Notes under the pieces: generated by a model
The model's input: only the letters and a program-made list of their open reading frames with translations
Database searches by the model: none
What the model was told of the DNA's origin: nothing
Position numbers and translations under genes: made by a program
Shown: positions 1 to 7,862 of the stretch, piece by piece
Position numbering within the stretch: the first letter of the stretch is position 1
How the letters are laid out: each line of letters starts with the position of its first letter
Source: Bifidobacterium breve
GTDB taxonomy: Bacteria; Actinomycetota; Acidimicrobiia; Acidimicrobiales; Ilumatobacteraceae
DNA: 17,822 bases
Direction of reading: 5' to 3'
NCBI GenBank assembly: GCA_945871625.1
Contig: CAMBWL010000005.1
Span: 1 to 17,822 of the forward strand

Positions 1-1
1 T

Positions 2-481
2 GTTTTGGTTGAGGTCGTGAGTACAAACCAACATGCCGCAAAGCGCCAAGGTTTAGGGCTGTCATTGACAGGTTCGGCCGAACTTTTGGTGCGCGGCGAT
101 CGTGCACAACTAGTTTCGATGTTTTCGAACCTCGTGGATAATGCCATCAAATACAGCGAGGCGGGTGGGGTCGTGTTGGTAGAGAGCACGACTCAGGTTG
201 ATGAGATTTTGGTGACTGTCACAGACCATGGCATTGGTATTGCTGAACGCGACCAGAAGCGAATTTTTGAGCGGTTTTACCGAGTCGATAAGGCACGAAG
301 TCGGGCGACCGGAGGTACTGGTCTGGGTCTGTCAATCGTGCGTCACATTGTTTTAGAACACGGCGGCTCGATTGATGTGCGTTCAGAAGAGGGTGTTGGC
401 TCGACATTCATGGTTCGCATGCCTCGTCTGCCTAAGCAATCTAAAGGATCGGTCTTAGATCAGACAGGAGTAATGGCATGA
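2..481 (+). CDS. senX3: Sensor histidine kinase, C-terminal part (SenX3/PhoR-like), truncated by window edge
   Basis: Only the catalytic ATP-binding half of a two-component histidine kinase is visible; the reading frame is open to the left edge, so the sensor, membrane and H-box parts lie upstream. Counting from the TTG at position 5, the N box is NLVDNAIKYS (42-51), the G1 box DHGIGI (74-79), the F box ERFYRVDKARS (89-99) and the G2 box GGTGLGLSIV (103-112). This is a complete HATPase_c fold, which would transfer phosphate from ATP to the kinase's own His and then to the regulator. The stop overlaps the start of the downstream regulator (ATGA), so the two are co-translated. The pairing with a RegX3-like regulator suggests SenX3, which senses phosphate limitation in mycobacteria; the symbol is inferred because no sensor domain is visible. 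Confidence 0.88.
   Translation, partial: VLVEVVSTNQHAAKRQGLGLSLTGSAELLVRGDRAQLVSMFSNLVDNAIKYSEAGGVVLVESTTQVDEILVTVTDHGIGIAERDQKRIFERFYRVDKARSRATGGTGLGLSIVRHIVLEHGGSIDVRSEEGVGSTFMVRMPRLPKQSKGSVLDQTGVMA
466..470 (+). promoter_or_regulatory. Shine-Dalgarno site of the response regulator
   Basis: AGGAG lies 7 nt before the ATG at 478, inside the end of the kinase gene. It supports that start and is the clearest ribosome binding site in the window; most other genes here lack one. Confidence 0.7.
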
Positions 482-1197
482 GCATAAGCAATTCGCTTCC
501 GACAATTTTGGTGGTCGACGATGAAGAGTCGTTTATCGAGGCACTGCAAGTTGGATTAAAGCGCGAGGGATTTCGAATTGAGGTGGCCCGTGATGGGGCC
601 GAAGCCTTGGCAGTTTTTGATGCTGTTAAGCCAGACGCAGTTCTTTTGGATGTGATGTTGCCGAAAGTCAGTGGCACAGATGTATGTCGTGAAATTCGTA
701 AAAAAAGTGCAGTGCCGATCATCATGGTCTCAGCAAAGGGTTCAGAAATCGACACGGTTGTCGGTCTTGAAGTTGGTGCCGACGATTACATCGTCAAGCC
801 ATATCGTCTGCGTGAACTAGTCGCAAGATTGCGGGCTGCTCTGCGTCGCGGCGAGTTGTCAAAATCTGACGGGGATTTGACGGGTGTTGGTACGGTTGCG
901 ATCGGCGCTGTTTCAATTGACCCAGAACAACATGTCGTGACAATTCGTGGCGAAGTTACAAAGATGCCACTCAAAGAATTTGAGTTGCTGTATCTGTTGA
1001 TGGCTAACGCGGGCCGAGTGATGACCAGAGAAACACTCATCGACCGTGTCTGGGGTACCGACTATTACGGCGACACCAAGACGCTGGATGTGCACATCAA
1101 GCGACTGCGCTCAAAAATTGAAAAAGAGCCTGCAGAACCACAACTAGTTGTGACCATCCGCGGGCTTGGATATAAATACGAGAAACTAGGCGCATAG
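478..1197 (+). CDS. regX3: OmpR/PhoB-family response regulator, RegX3-like
   Basis: This 239-residue DNA-binding response regulator has an N-terminal receiver domain (about 8-122) and a C-terminal winged helix (about 140-235). Receiver residues are in place: acidic pair D14-D15, phosphate acceptor D58 in LLDVMLP, S85 and K107 in IVKPY. The DNA-binding half carries the family pattern MPLKEFELL, then GRVMTRETLIDRVWG, then DTKTLDVHIKRLR, then GLGYKY at the end. The last three closely resemble RegX3 and PhoP-type actinobacterial regulators. It overlaps the kinase gene by 4 nt and has a good AGGAG site. In actinobacteria SenX3-RegX3 controls phosphate starvation genes; whether this copy does so is inferred from similarity and the kinase partner. 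Confidence 0.93.
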   Translation: MSISNSLPTILVVDDEESFIEALQVGLKREGFRIEVARDGAEALAVFDAVKPDAVLLDVMLPKVSGTDVCREIRKKSAVPIIMVSAKGSEIDTVVGLEVGADDYIVKPYRLRELVARLRAALRRGELSKSDGDLTGVGTVAIGAVSIDPEQHVVTIRGEVTKMPLKEFELLYLLMANAGRVMTRETLIDRVWGTDYYGDTKTLDVHIKRLRSKIEKEPAEPQLVVTIRGLGYKYEKLGA

Positions 1198-1232
1198 CAC
1201 TTTCAAAGTCAGGTCTTGCCCCAGCGTCGCCG

Positions 1233-2360
1233 TTGCGTCGCCTTGGGCGAGTTCATTCACTAATTGCCTGTGGTGAAGCCGCGTTTGCGATTGCGCTAGC
1301 AGACTCGCTGTTTTTATCCATCAGCCCGGACGCTGCTCGAAGTCGAGTGCTTTTGTTTCTCGCGATTAGCCTGGCGCCGTTTGCGATTGTCGCGCCATTT
1401 ATCGGACCAGTGATCGACAGAATTCCGGGTGGTAGGCGAATCACGGTTTTCATCGTCGCTGTGTTGCGGTGTGTGACCGTGATTTTGATGATCTCGCGAC
1501 TGAATTCGATATCGCTATTTGCCCTTGCTTTTATTTCACTCGTTTTGGCGCGCACTTACAGCGTGAGCAAAACCGCAATCGTGCCATCTCTTGTCAAAAG
1601 CGATGATGAGTTGGTGTCGGCGAACTCAAAACTCGGGTTACTTTCAGGCGCGATGGGTTTTGTTGCAGCCATACCGGCAGGTTTATTGCAATTGATTGAT
1701 TCTCGAGCCACGCTCGTTATGTCGGCAGTGATGTTTGGGCTTGCGGGGTTCGCGAGCTTGCAGTTGCCGAGTCATGTTGCAACAACGCCAAAGGCAATCG
1801 AGAAAATTGAGATAGAAGAACTGCGAAGTTTGCAGGTTAGGCGAATTGCATTTTCGATGATGCTTTTGCGAGGCATGATCGGATTTTTATTCTTTCATGT
1901 GGCTTTCTGGTTGCGCGATGAAAGTGCCGGCACCGCGTGGTTTGGGCTCGGTCTCGGTCTTTCCTCCCTTTCGATAATGATTGGAAATTTCATCGCACCA
2001 TATTTGCGGCGCCAAATGTCTGAGCGGGCGATGATGCTGTTTGCTTTCTTGATAATTGGAGTGATCGGCATTTATGCCGGAGTCGTGGGTGGAATCACTG
2101 CAGGAATTATTCTGATTTCTGTAACCAACGGCATGGGATCTATCGGGCGCTTGGCTTTTGAATCGGTGGTGCAAAGAGAAGCGCCAGATGCGAACCGAGC
2201 GCGAGCATTCGTCAAGTTTGAAACCCTTAATCAACTCGCCTGGGTAGGACTTGGGTTGGTGGCCGTAATTCTGACTTTGCCAGGCGCGGTTGGCTTCGCC
2301 GTAGTTGGCTTTGTGTGTATGGCCGGCTCGGTCTATTTCTTTTTGAATCGGACTATTTAA
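1233..2360 (+). CDS. MFS-type membrane transporter
   Basis: This hydrophobic protein of 375 residues has about ten to eleven predicted membrane helices (roughly 10-30, 38-61, 71-90, 94-108, 132-152, 159-176, 205-226, 234-255, 265-287, 290-300 and 335-371). A motif A-like loop, D62 followed by GGRR (66-69), lies after the second helix, as expected of the major facilitator superfamily. The substrate cannot be told from sequence; drug or metabolite export is the usual guess for this short actinobacterial type. The start is uncertain: TTG at 1233 is the first usable codon, 35 nt after the regulator stop, with no ribosome site. It may be cotranscribed with the two-component genes. Its stop overlaps the convergent neighbour by 4 bp. 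Confidence 0.82.
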   Translation: MRRLGRVHSLIACGEAAFAIALADSLFLSISPDAARSRVLLFLAISLAPFAIVAPFIGPVIDRIPGGRRITVFIVAVLRCVTVILMISRLNSISLFALAFISLVLARTYSVSKTAIVPSLVKSDDELVSANSKLGLLSGAMGFVAAIPAGLLQLIDSRATLVMSAVMFGLAGFASLQLPSHVATTPKAIEKIEIEELRSLQVRRIAFSMMLLRGMIGFLFFHVAFWLRDESAGTAWFGLGLGLSSLSIMIGNFIAPYLRRQMSERAMMLFAFLIIGVIGIYAGVVGGITAGIILISVTNGMGSIGRLAFESVVQREAPDANRARAFVKFETLNQLAWVGLGLVAVILTLPGAVGFAVVGFVCMAGSVYFFLNRTI

Positions 2361-3529
2361 AGGTTTATCCGCTCGATCCACAAGCCTGGCGCGGCAATTT
2401 CATTGGGAGTCGGCAGGTTGCCGTCGCGAGACCATAGTTTGGCCAGGCCATTTTCGCCTGTCCGCTCGATCACTCCGGCGATGAATCGTTGACCACGGTC
2501 GACTTGATCATCGGTCAGGTAAATGCCGAATAATTGCTCGACATATTGATCTTGAGAACTTGACTCAACTCGGCGGCGTCTGACCGCCTCTGAAATTTGG
2601 GCACCGTTACCAAGAATTCGACTAGCACCCGTGTCGACGACATGATCTACATAGCAAACAATTGCGCAGATCATCGCGTCAAGTTTGGGGGCGAGAGCCT
2701 TCTGCGATGCTGAGCGCTCGCTGCCGAGCAACATTGTTGGATCCCCCAATAACTGTTGGATTATCGCGGCTGGGTCGGTATTGGCGACGTCAATATTTGT
2801 GAGTCGTTGGCCCAAGGCATTTGGGCTTGGATGAAAACCGGCGACATGTTGCTTCACCGCGTTAGTAATCGCATCGCGGATATAGCCGATGCGAAACAAC
2901 GCATGAAATGTCAGCTCTTGAATCAGCAGCCACATTTGCATGTCTTCAACTTTGATACTCCAGTCTTTGGCGAACTCTTCACTGTTGCGCGCAACAAATA
3001 AAAGTTGGGATTTGGGTTCACGCGGAAGCGGTAGGTCGTATTGACCGAACGCACGAAGTGAAAGTTGTCCGACCATCGAACCTACGGACATGCCGAGCAT
3101 TGCTGGGGCCATCATCTTGGTTAGGTTCGCCATCATCGCGTCCATCCCGTTCGACTCAAGTTCAAGGCTCACATCGCCTGGAGCAGGCGTTGGATTACCC
3201 GAAAACTCGGAGAAATAAAATTTAAATGCCTCAAGTGTGTGATGTGTCCAGGTGGATCTTGTTACGACATCAATCACCGGGGGTTGGGTTGTATCGCTTG
3301 TCGACAGACCGGTGATATCTCGAACATGCAGGTCGGCAACCGTCGAAAGTTGCTGCACGGCGATGCGCGCAGTTGGTTCGACATTAGGTTCGGCACTTGA
3401 GTTTGTCGCGGTCATCATTGCGAACTGTCGGGCCATATCCCATTGCACTGGACCAGCGCTTGACATTGCTTTAGCAATTTGGTCAAAAAAAGGAATGCCC
3501 GACGAGAAATCACCCGAGTCTTGAGGCAT
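2357..3529 (-). CDS. DUF2342 zincin-like protein with degenerate active site (predicted non-catalytic)
   Basis: At 390 residues the protein matches the actinobacterial DUF2342 / 'zinc-dependent metalloprotease' family along its length. An N-terminal GGF-like region precedes FGQYDLPLP (161-169), a WLLIQELTFHALF segment (200-212), YVDHVVD (293-299), and a family tail with QRFI (347-350) and LPTPNEIAAPGLWI (372-385). Members normally carry HEVTH in the first segment and an EGxADHVMD helix as the third ligand site. Here the positions read Q204-E205-L-T-F208, and V291 replaces the ligand Glu. All three expected metal ligands therefore appear lost, although the fold signature is kept. I checked the codons on the minus strand. 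The role is unknown in active members too. It has its own leaderless promoter, back to back with moaE. Confidence 0.82.
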   Translation of the reverse strand: MPQDSGDFSSGIPFFDQIAKAMSSAGPVQWDMARQFAMMTATNSSAEPNVEPTARIAVQQLSTVADLHVRDITGLSTSDTTQPPVIDVVTRSTWTHHTLEAFKFYFSEFSGNPTPAPGDVSLELESNGMDAMMANLTKMMAPAMLGMSVGSMVGQLSLRAFGQYDLPLPREPKSQLLFVARNSEEFAKDWSIKVEDMQMWLLIQELTFHALFRIGYIRDAITNAVKQHVAGFHPSPNALGQRLTNIDVANTDPAAIIQQLLGDPTMLLGSERSASQKALAPKLDAMICAIVCYVDHVVDTGASRILGNGAQISEAVRRRRVESSSQDQYVEQLFGIYLTDDQVDRGQRFIAGVIERTGENGLAKLWSRDGNLPTPNEIAAPGLWIERINL

Positions 3530-3535
3530 AACCAG

Positions 3536-3541
3536 ATGATA
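3536..3541 (-). promoter_or_regulatory. -10 box of leaderless promoter for the DUF2342 gene
   Basis: On the minus strand TATCAT stands 6 nt before the ATG whose last base is 3529, so transcription would begin at or next to the A of the start codon. No ribosome binding site and no clear -35 box are seen. Confidence 0.5.
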
Positions 3542-3606
3542 GTTAGACCGAAATTGAATCCATCAGTTCTTTGCAAGTGGCGAATGGCTCAGTTCGCATC
3601 CAGAGA

Positions 3607-3612
3607 TACACT
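3607..3612 (+). promoter_or_regulatory. -10 box of leaderless promoter for the moaE operon
   Basis: TACACT is followed by exactly 7 nt and then the ATG at 3620. This TANNNT spacing is typical of actinobacterial leaderless transcripts. It also decides the moaE start, because upstream in-frame ATG codons (3479, 3584) would lie outside the transcript. The -35 region is poor. Confidence 0.55.
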
Positions 3613-3619
3613 TAATTTG

Positions 3620-4111
3620 ATGTCAACATCGCAAAACAAGCGTGCAGGCGATACTCGACTTGAGTTGACGAGCAATGTTCTCGATGTGGGGGCCGTCTAT
3701 AACTGGGCAGCCATCGAATCGTGCGGTGCGGTTGTCGTATTTTCTGGAATTGTGCGAGATAACGCCGAGGGTCGCACTGATGTGACATCGCTTACTTACG
3801 AGGCATATGAAGATCAGGTCGTGCCTAAGTTAGAAATTATCGCCGATGAAATGCGTTCGAGATGGAGCGACCTCGGACGAATCGGCCTCATTCATCGGGT
3901 TGGCAAACTTGAATTGACGGAGTCTTCTGTCTTGGTAGTTGTTTCGTCGCCACATCGCCCAGAGGCCTTCGCGGCGGCGAAATATGCAATCGATGCGCTA
4001 AAAATCAGCGTGCCGATATGGAAACAAGAACATTGGAAAGATGGCAGCGACTGGGGTACCAACAGCCACGAGATTTCTGACGCGCGAAAATTAAAGAGTT
4101 CGACGCCGTGA
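3620..4111 (+). CDS. moaE: Molybdopterin synthase catalytic subunit MoaE
   Basis: MoaE is the large subunit of molybdopterin synthase, which with thiocarboxylated MoaD converts cPMP to molybdopterin in the cytoplasm. The 163-residue product shows GAVVVFSGIVRD (36-47), TYEAYED (59-65), IHRVGKLEL (91-99), SSPHRPEAFAA (109-119) and the active-site stretch DALKISVPIWKQE (125-137). In that stretch K128 and K135 match the two lysines important in E. coli MoaE. The frame is open further upstream, but those 47 residues are not family-like and the leaderless -10 box marks ATG 3620. No moaD or other cofactor genes are nearby. Its stop overlaps the next gene's start by 4 nt, placing it first in an operon with mreB. 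Confidence 0.9.
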   Translation: MSTSQNKRAGDTRLELTSNVLDVGAVYNWAAIESCGAVVVFSGIVRDNAEGRTDVTSLTYEAYEDQVVPKLEIIADEMRSRWSDLGRIGLIHRVGKLELTESSVLVVVSSPHRPEAFAAAKYAIDALKISVPIWKQEHWKDGSDWGTNSHEISDARKLKSSTP

Positions 4112-4329
4112 TCATTTTCGCTGCCTCAACAATCGCAGTTTTTTTCGCGGCGGTTTCAATCGTCACAGGTGCGAGTCTGGTGCTAATTGTTTTGACTCAA
4201 GAACGAAAGAGCACTTCTGGCCAAGGCATGGCGGCGTTTCACCGTCACCTTGATGCATTATCTGACGAGTCACGCGAGCACTTGCGCAGCCAGTTGCGCG
4301 ATGCAAAACAGCGTCAGACGAGGGATTAG
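4108..4329 (+). CDS. Small single-helix membrane protein, unknown function
   Basis: Seventy-three residues. I do not recognise a family. Residues 2-29 form one strongly hydrophobic helix, followed by a short polar, charged and probably helical tail (about 31-73) rich in Arg, His, Asp and Gln that would face the cytoplasm if the N-terminus is outside. The GTG start overlaps the moaE stop by 4 nt, and the stop is 3 nt before mreB, so it is firmly inside that operon. A link to MreB at the membrane is conceivable from position alone. Codon use and overlap architecture make it a likely real gene. Confidence 0.65.
   Translation: MIIFAASTIAVFFAAVSIVTGASLVLIVLTQERKSTSGQGMAAFHRHLDALSDESREHLRSQLRDAKQRQTRD
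4320..4325 (+). promoter_or_regulatory. Likely ribosome binding site of mreB
   Basis: GAGGGA sits 7 nt before the GTG at 4333, within the end of the small membrane protein gene. It supports that start codon. Confidence 0.45.
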
Positions 4330-4332
4330 TCG

Positions 4333-5337
4333 GTGGCACGCGACCTCGCAATTGACCTAGGCACGGCCAACACCCTCGTTTACATGCAAGGTCGGGGCAT
4401 CGTGATCAATGAACCTTCAGTAATTGCCGTGAATCGACGCTCGGGTGAAGTCTTGGCTACTGGCGAAGAAGCGTGGCAGATGATCGGCAGAACCCCTGGA
4501 TACATAGTCGCGGTTCGTCCCTTGCGTGGTGGTGCGATCACAGACTTTGAAGTAACGGAAAAAATGATTCGGTTGTTGTTGCAACGAGCCGGTGTTTCGA
4601 AGTTTTCGCGACCGAAGGTTTTGATTTGCGTGCCCTCAGCAATCACCGAGGTTGAGCGTCGGGCAGTTACCGACGCGACTCGTCGAGCTGGTGCAGCCGA
4701 TGCTCAGTTGCTAGAGCAACCCGTGGCCGCCGCGATCGGCGCCAATTTGCCGATTGATGAACCTGTCGGCAACATGGTCATCGACATTGGTGGTGGCACA
4801 ACCGAAACAGCGGTCATCAGCCTTGGCGGCATCGTCGCACTCGAAGCAGTTCGAGTCGGCAGTTTTGATATTGACACCGAGATTCAAACTTTTGTGCGTC
4901 GCAAGCACGGCATCGCGATTGGCGAGCGAACCGCTGAAGAGATTAAGAAGTCAATCGGCAGTGCGATGCCGATGCCTGGTGACACTGACGCCGAAGTTCG
5001 TGGCCGAGATTTGGTTACCGGTCTGCCGAAGACAGTTATCTTGACGGCGAAAGAGATTCGCGAAGCAATTGATCCTGTCGTGACGCAGATGGTCGATTCG
5101 GTGGTGAGGTGTCTTGGATCTGCACCGCCAGAGCTGTCTCAAGACTTTTTGAAGCGTGGTATGTACCTTGTTGGTGGTGGTTCGCTATTGCGTGGCATGG
5201 CTGAACGAATTTCAAACGAAACGCGAGTGCCTGTAAACATGTCAAACGAGCCACTTGAGGCCGTCGTGCTTGGTGCGGGTCACTGCATTGAAAATTATGC
5301 GGCGTTGCGTGGATTATTTATGGATTCGCGACGCTAA
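4333..5337 (+). CDS. mreB: Actin-like cell-shape protein MreB
   Basis: MreB is a bacterial actin that forms ATP-dependent filaments under the membrane and guides peptidoglycan synthesis. The 334-residue product is full length. It carries the phosphate 1 motif DLGTANT (8-14), NEPSVIAV (26-33), GRTPG (52-56), the ICVPSAITEVERRA block (98-111), phosphate 2 DIGGGTTE (151-158) and the adenosine loop VGGGSLLRG (280-288). The usual Gly-Gly after strand VRV is VGS (175-177). No mreC, mreD, pbp2 or rodA follows; the partners upstream are moaE and a small membrane protein. Rod-complex genes may lie elsewhere, or this may serve another role. GTG start with a GAGGGA site; downstream the gene faces a convergent thioesterase. 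Confidence 0.95.
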   Translation: MARDLAIDLGTANTLVYMQGRGIVINEPSVIAVNRRSGEVLATGEEAWQMIGRTPGYIVAVRPLRGGAITDFEVTEKMIRLLLQRAGVSKFSRPKVLICVPSAITEVERRAVTDATRRAGAADAQLLEQPVAAAIGANLPIDEPVGNMVIDIGGGTTETAVISLGGIVALEAVRVGSFDIDTEIQTFVRRKHGIAIGERTAEEIKKSIGSAMPMPGDTDAEVRGRDLVTGLPKTVILTAKEIREAIDPVVTQMVDSVVRCLGSAPPELSQDFLKRGMYLVGGGSLLRGMAERISNETRVPVNMSNEPLEAVVLGAGHCIENYAALRGLFMDSRR

Positions 5338-5350
5338 AACTTATTTAGCG
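5332..5350. terminator. Possible bidirectional terminator hairpin between converging genes
   Basis: A perfect 7-bp inverted repeat, CGCTAAA (5332-5338) and TTTAGCG (5344-5350), encloses a 5-nt loop and spans the stop codons of mreB and of the convergent thioesterase gene. The stem is short and no run of T follows on either strand, so it may be incidental. Confidence 0.25.
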
Positions 5351-6198
5351 GTTAAACGAACCAATCCTTCTTGAACAATGGTGACGACTAGTTCGCCACT
5401 TTGCGAAAAAACGTAGCCACTGGCGATACCCCGAGCATTAGAGGTCGAAATCGCGGTCTGGTCGTATAGCAACCAATCATCAGCCCTGAATGGACGGTGA
5501 AACCACATCACATGGTCAAGACTCGCCATTTGCATATTTTGCTCCGTCCACGATCTGCCATGTGGAAGCAGCGTCGTATCGAGAATCGACATGTCACTGG
5601 CGTACGTCACGATGCAAGCATGCAGAACTGGATCATCAGGAAGTTTGCCGTCGGCTCGCATCCAAAGTTTTTGCCCGAGGCTCTTGCTATTTTTTCGATT
5701 CAGCGGGTCTGAATCAATGTGGCGCAAGTCAATCGGGCGCGGATGCGTGAACCATTCGCCCATTTGATCCTTGAATGGTTCCATTCGGGTTTTAAAGTCG
5801 GGCAATGTCTCTGCTTGTGGCAGGCCTTTTGGCATTTCGATGGAGTACTCAAGCCCGGGTTCGGTGATTTGAAAACTGGCTTGCAAATTGAAGATTGCTT
5901 TGCCGTGCTGTATTGCGATCACTCGGCGAGTTGTGAAACTTTTACCGTCACGGATTCTGTCAACTTCATAAAGAATCGGAATAGTCGGGTCTCCGGGTCT
6001 CAAGAAATATGCGTGGAGAGAATGCACATGACGTGATTTGTCGTCAACCGTGCGCGAGGCTGCAACCAACGCCTGACCTGCAACCTGACCACCAAAAACA
6101 CGTTGACGATTCTCTTGCGGTGAGACGCCACGAAAAATATTCACTTCGACGACCTCGAGATCCAAGAGTGTTATCAGGTCGTCAAGCGCTGAAGGCAT
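5341..6198 (-). CDS. tesB: Acyl-CoA thioesterase II (TesB family)
   Basis: TesB hydrolyses fatty acyl-CoA to free acid and CoA. The 285-residue product has the double hot-dog layout of the family. The N-terminal half contains VFGGQVAGQAL (34-44), HSLHAYFLRPGD (59-70) and GKSFTTRRV (85-93). The C-terminal half contains YASDMSILDT (199-208), MASLDHVMWFHRPF (224-237) and VQEGLVR (275-281). The catalytic trio maps to D202, S226 and Q276; E. coli TesB has Thr at the middle position. Length agrees with the E. coli enzyme (286). The upstream gap of 66 bp to the divergent glycan gene shows no clear promoter for this gene; ATG 6198 is the family-like start. It is a single-gene unit, probably housekeeping in lipid turnover. 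Confidence 0.93.
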   Translation of the reverse strand: MPSALDDLITLLDLEVVEVNIFRGVSPQENRQRVFGGQVAGQALVAASRTVDDKSRHVHSLHAYFLRPGDPTIPILYEVDRIRDGKSFTTRRVIAIQHGKAIFNLQASFQITEPGLEYSIEMPKGLPQAETLPDFKTRMEPFKDQMGEWFTHPRPIDLRHIDSDPLNRKNSKSLGQKLWMRADGKLPDDPVLHACIVTYASDMSILDTTLLPHGRSWTEQNMQMASLDHVMWFHRPFRADDWLLYDQTAISTSNARGIASGYVFSQSGELVVTIVQEGLVRLTAK

Positions 6199-6251
6199 GG
6201 TTCTATTCTTGCATCTCTAAACCTCAGAACTTGATTAATTGTCGTTGCAGA

Positions 6252-6257
6252 TAAGAT
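6252..6257 (+). promoter_or_regulatory. -10 box of leaderless promoter for the LIC12162-like gene
   Basis: TAAGAT is followed by exactly 7 nt and the GTG at 6265. A weak -35 candidate TTGATT lies at 6231-6236 with a short 15-bp spacer. No ribosome binding site is present, so the spacing supports both a leaderless mRNA and the GTG start. Confidence 0.5.
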
Positions 6258-6264
6258 TTAACGA

Positions 6265-7854
6265 GTGACAATCGTCTGGAATGCTCAACGCGTCAGCGAG
6301 GGTCTAACAGAAATTGAATCTGCGCGAGTCGCTGTCTTGACGAATGTCAAGCGACTGCTAGATGAATATCACGACGTGGATTATTCTTTGCGTCATTACG
6401 ACATCATTCTTGGCGACTGGATAGAGCGATATTTACATCTCGTCTACGTCGCTGCCGAGAATTACGCGATCCGCGCCACCAGCAGTCAGATAAGTGATCA
6501 GCCTGCAAAAAAAATCGCAATCAAACCTGCAAGTGATACGGCAGAATTCTTTTCAGCACATCAAACGATGCCTGATTTGATGTTGATGGCGTTGCAATCA
6601 GTCTCTATTTTGGGTGTCGATTCGATCAGCATTCCCGACGACGAAGTTGTGATCAAGAATTCTGCTTCGGTGGGTCGGCGCGACAAACTCAATTCAATTT
6701 TATTGAAGCGCTTTTCAGTTGGCACGACACCAAAAGTTTTGTTCGTCAAGCCGTTTTCTGGTCGGATGCCAAGGTCTTGGATTTCAGCGATGTTTTCTTG
6801 GCGTAAGTGGGCCCGTCATGACGATCTGGACTTTTCATTTTCTGTTCGTGCAAAAATTGACGCAAAATGGCGAGGCAGAAACCTCGCCGCGATTTCGACA
6901 GGGGCGAGGCTGAGCGAGACGGCGAACGCCCTGATTACCGCGTTTATTCCAGTTTGTGCAGTTGAAGGTTTTGCGGTTACCAAATTTGAAGTCAACAAGG
7001 CGAGGCCAAAGAGATTTGCGCATGTCTATTCGTCCCAGGCACTGTGGACACATTTCGCATTCAAAGTGCTGGTCGCCGATTGGTGCGAACAAGGCACGAA
7101 GTTGCACTATCACCAGCACGGCGGCTGGTATGGCTTAGACGAAACGCATGTCGGCGAAGTCTATGAATCACGAGTCGCCGACACCTATTACACCTGGGGC
7201 TGGAGTCGTGGAAACGGCAACACAGTGCCGCTACCCCCGGTGACGCCTGATTTCCAGCGGCCAGAAAAACTGTTTGACTCGTTGATTTGTTTTGATCAGC
7301 CACAACATATTTATCGTTTGCAGTATTTTCCGCTGTCGGGCACCTTGCAGACGATGTATGACCAGACTGCCGACTTTGTGCGCACCCGCGAGAGCAAAAC
7401 CGAGTTAAGAATTCGTTTGTTCCCGGGAGATTTTGGCTCGCAACAGAAAGACGCAATTTTAAGGGCAAGGGCTATCTCGATATTCGATAACTCTCAGGAG
7501 ATTTTTTCACAGTATGCAAATAGTCGAATGGTGTTTCACAACTACTTGGGCACTTCATGGCTTGAAACACTGGGCAACAACATTCCTACGATTTGTTTCT
7601 ACGATGTCGACGCCTATCGGTTCAGACCAGACGCCAAAGCATTGCTTGAAGATCTGGTCAAAGTCGGCATTTTGCATTTGTCTGGTTCAAGCGCGGCTGC
7701 GCATGCAAATGCCGTTGAAGGCGATGTCGATCAATGGTGGTTGAGCGAAGAAGTGCAGACGGCAAGGCGTAATTTTGCAAAATCGTTTGCCAACTATTCG
7801 CCAGACTGGAAGCAGATGTGGCGTGAAAATTTTGCACGAGCGCTGAATTTGTAG
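6265..7854 (+). CDS. LIC12162-family putative glycan transferase
   Basis: This 529-residue protein resembles the LIC12162 family of putative transferases (TIGR04331), with a GT-B-like C-terminal half and best known from Leptospira surface-polysaccharide loci. The landmarks I recognise are LGDWIERYLH (49-58), the histidine-rich HYHQHGGWYG (281-290), YYTWGWS (308-314), and the C-terminal block RMVFHNYLGTSWLE (421-434) then NNIPTICFY (438-446), where a nucleotide-linked donor would be expected to bind. No signal peptide or membrane helix is evident, so it should act in the cytoplasm. The acceptor and donor are unknown. It has its own leaderless promoter, and a methyltransferase follows 8 nt downstream. 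Family assignment is from memory of motifs, not from a search. Confidence 0.75.
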   Translation: MTIVWNAQRVSEGLTEIESARVAVLTNVKRLLDEYHDVDYSLRHYDIILGDWIERYLHLVYVAAENYAIRATSSQISDQPAKKIAIKPASDTAEFFSAHQTMPDLMLMALQSVSILGVDSISIPDDEVVIKNSASVGRRDKLNSILLKRFSVGTTPKVLFVKPFSGRMPRSWISAMFSWRKWARHDDLDFSFSVRAKIDAKWRGRNLAAISTGARLSETANALITAFIPVCAVEGFAVTKFEVNKARPKRFAHVYSSQALWTHFAFKVLVADWCEQGTKLHYHQHGGWYGLDETHVGEVYESRVADTYYTWGWSRGNGNTVPLPPVTPDFQRPEKLFDSLICFDQPQHIYRLQYFPLSGTLQTMYDQTADFVRTRESKTELRIRLFPGDFGSQQKDAILRARAISIFDNSQEIFSQYANSRMVFHNYLGTSWLETLGNNIPTICFYDVDAYRFRPDAKALLEDLVKVGILHLSGSSAAAHANAVEGDVDQWWLSEEVQTARRNFAKSFANYSPDWKQMWRENFARALNL

Positions 7855-7862
7855 CAGTCAAT

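Noticed and set aside
441..755. 104-codon minus-strand ORF across the kinase/regulator junction
   Set aside because: It is antisense to two strongly conserved proteins and shows no recognisable domain.
1887..2381. 164-codon minus-strand ORF opposite the MFS gene
   Set aside because: It has no hydrophobic or domain pattern, is rich in His/Gln/Ser, and mirrors a convincing transporter; it is a shadow frame.
3479..3619. Longer moaE reading frame beginning 47 codons upstream, overlapping the divergent DUF2342 gene
   Set aside because: The extra residues are basic and unlike any MoaE N-terminus, they run antisense through a well-supported gene, and the TACACT box with 7-nt spacing fixes the start at 3620.
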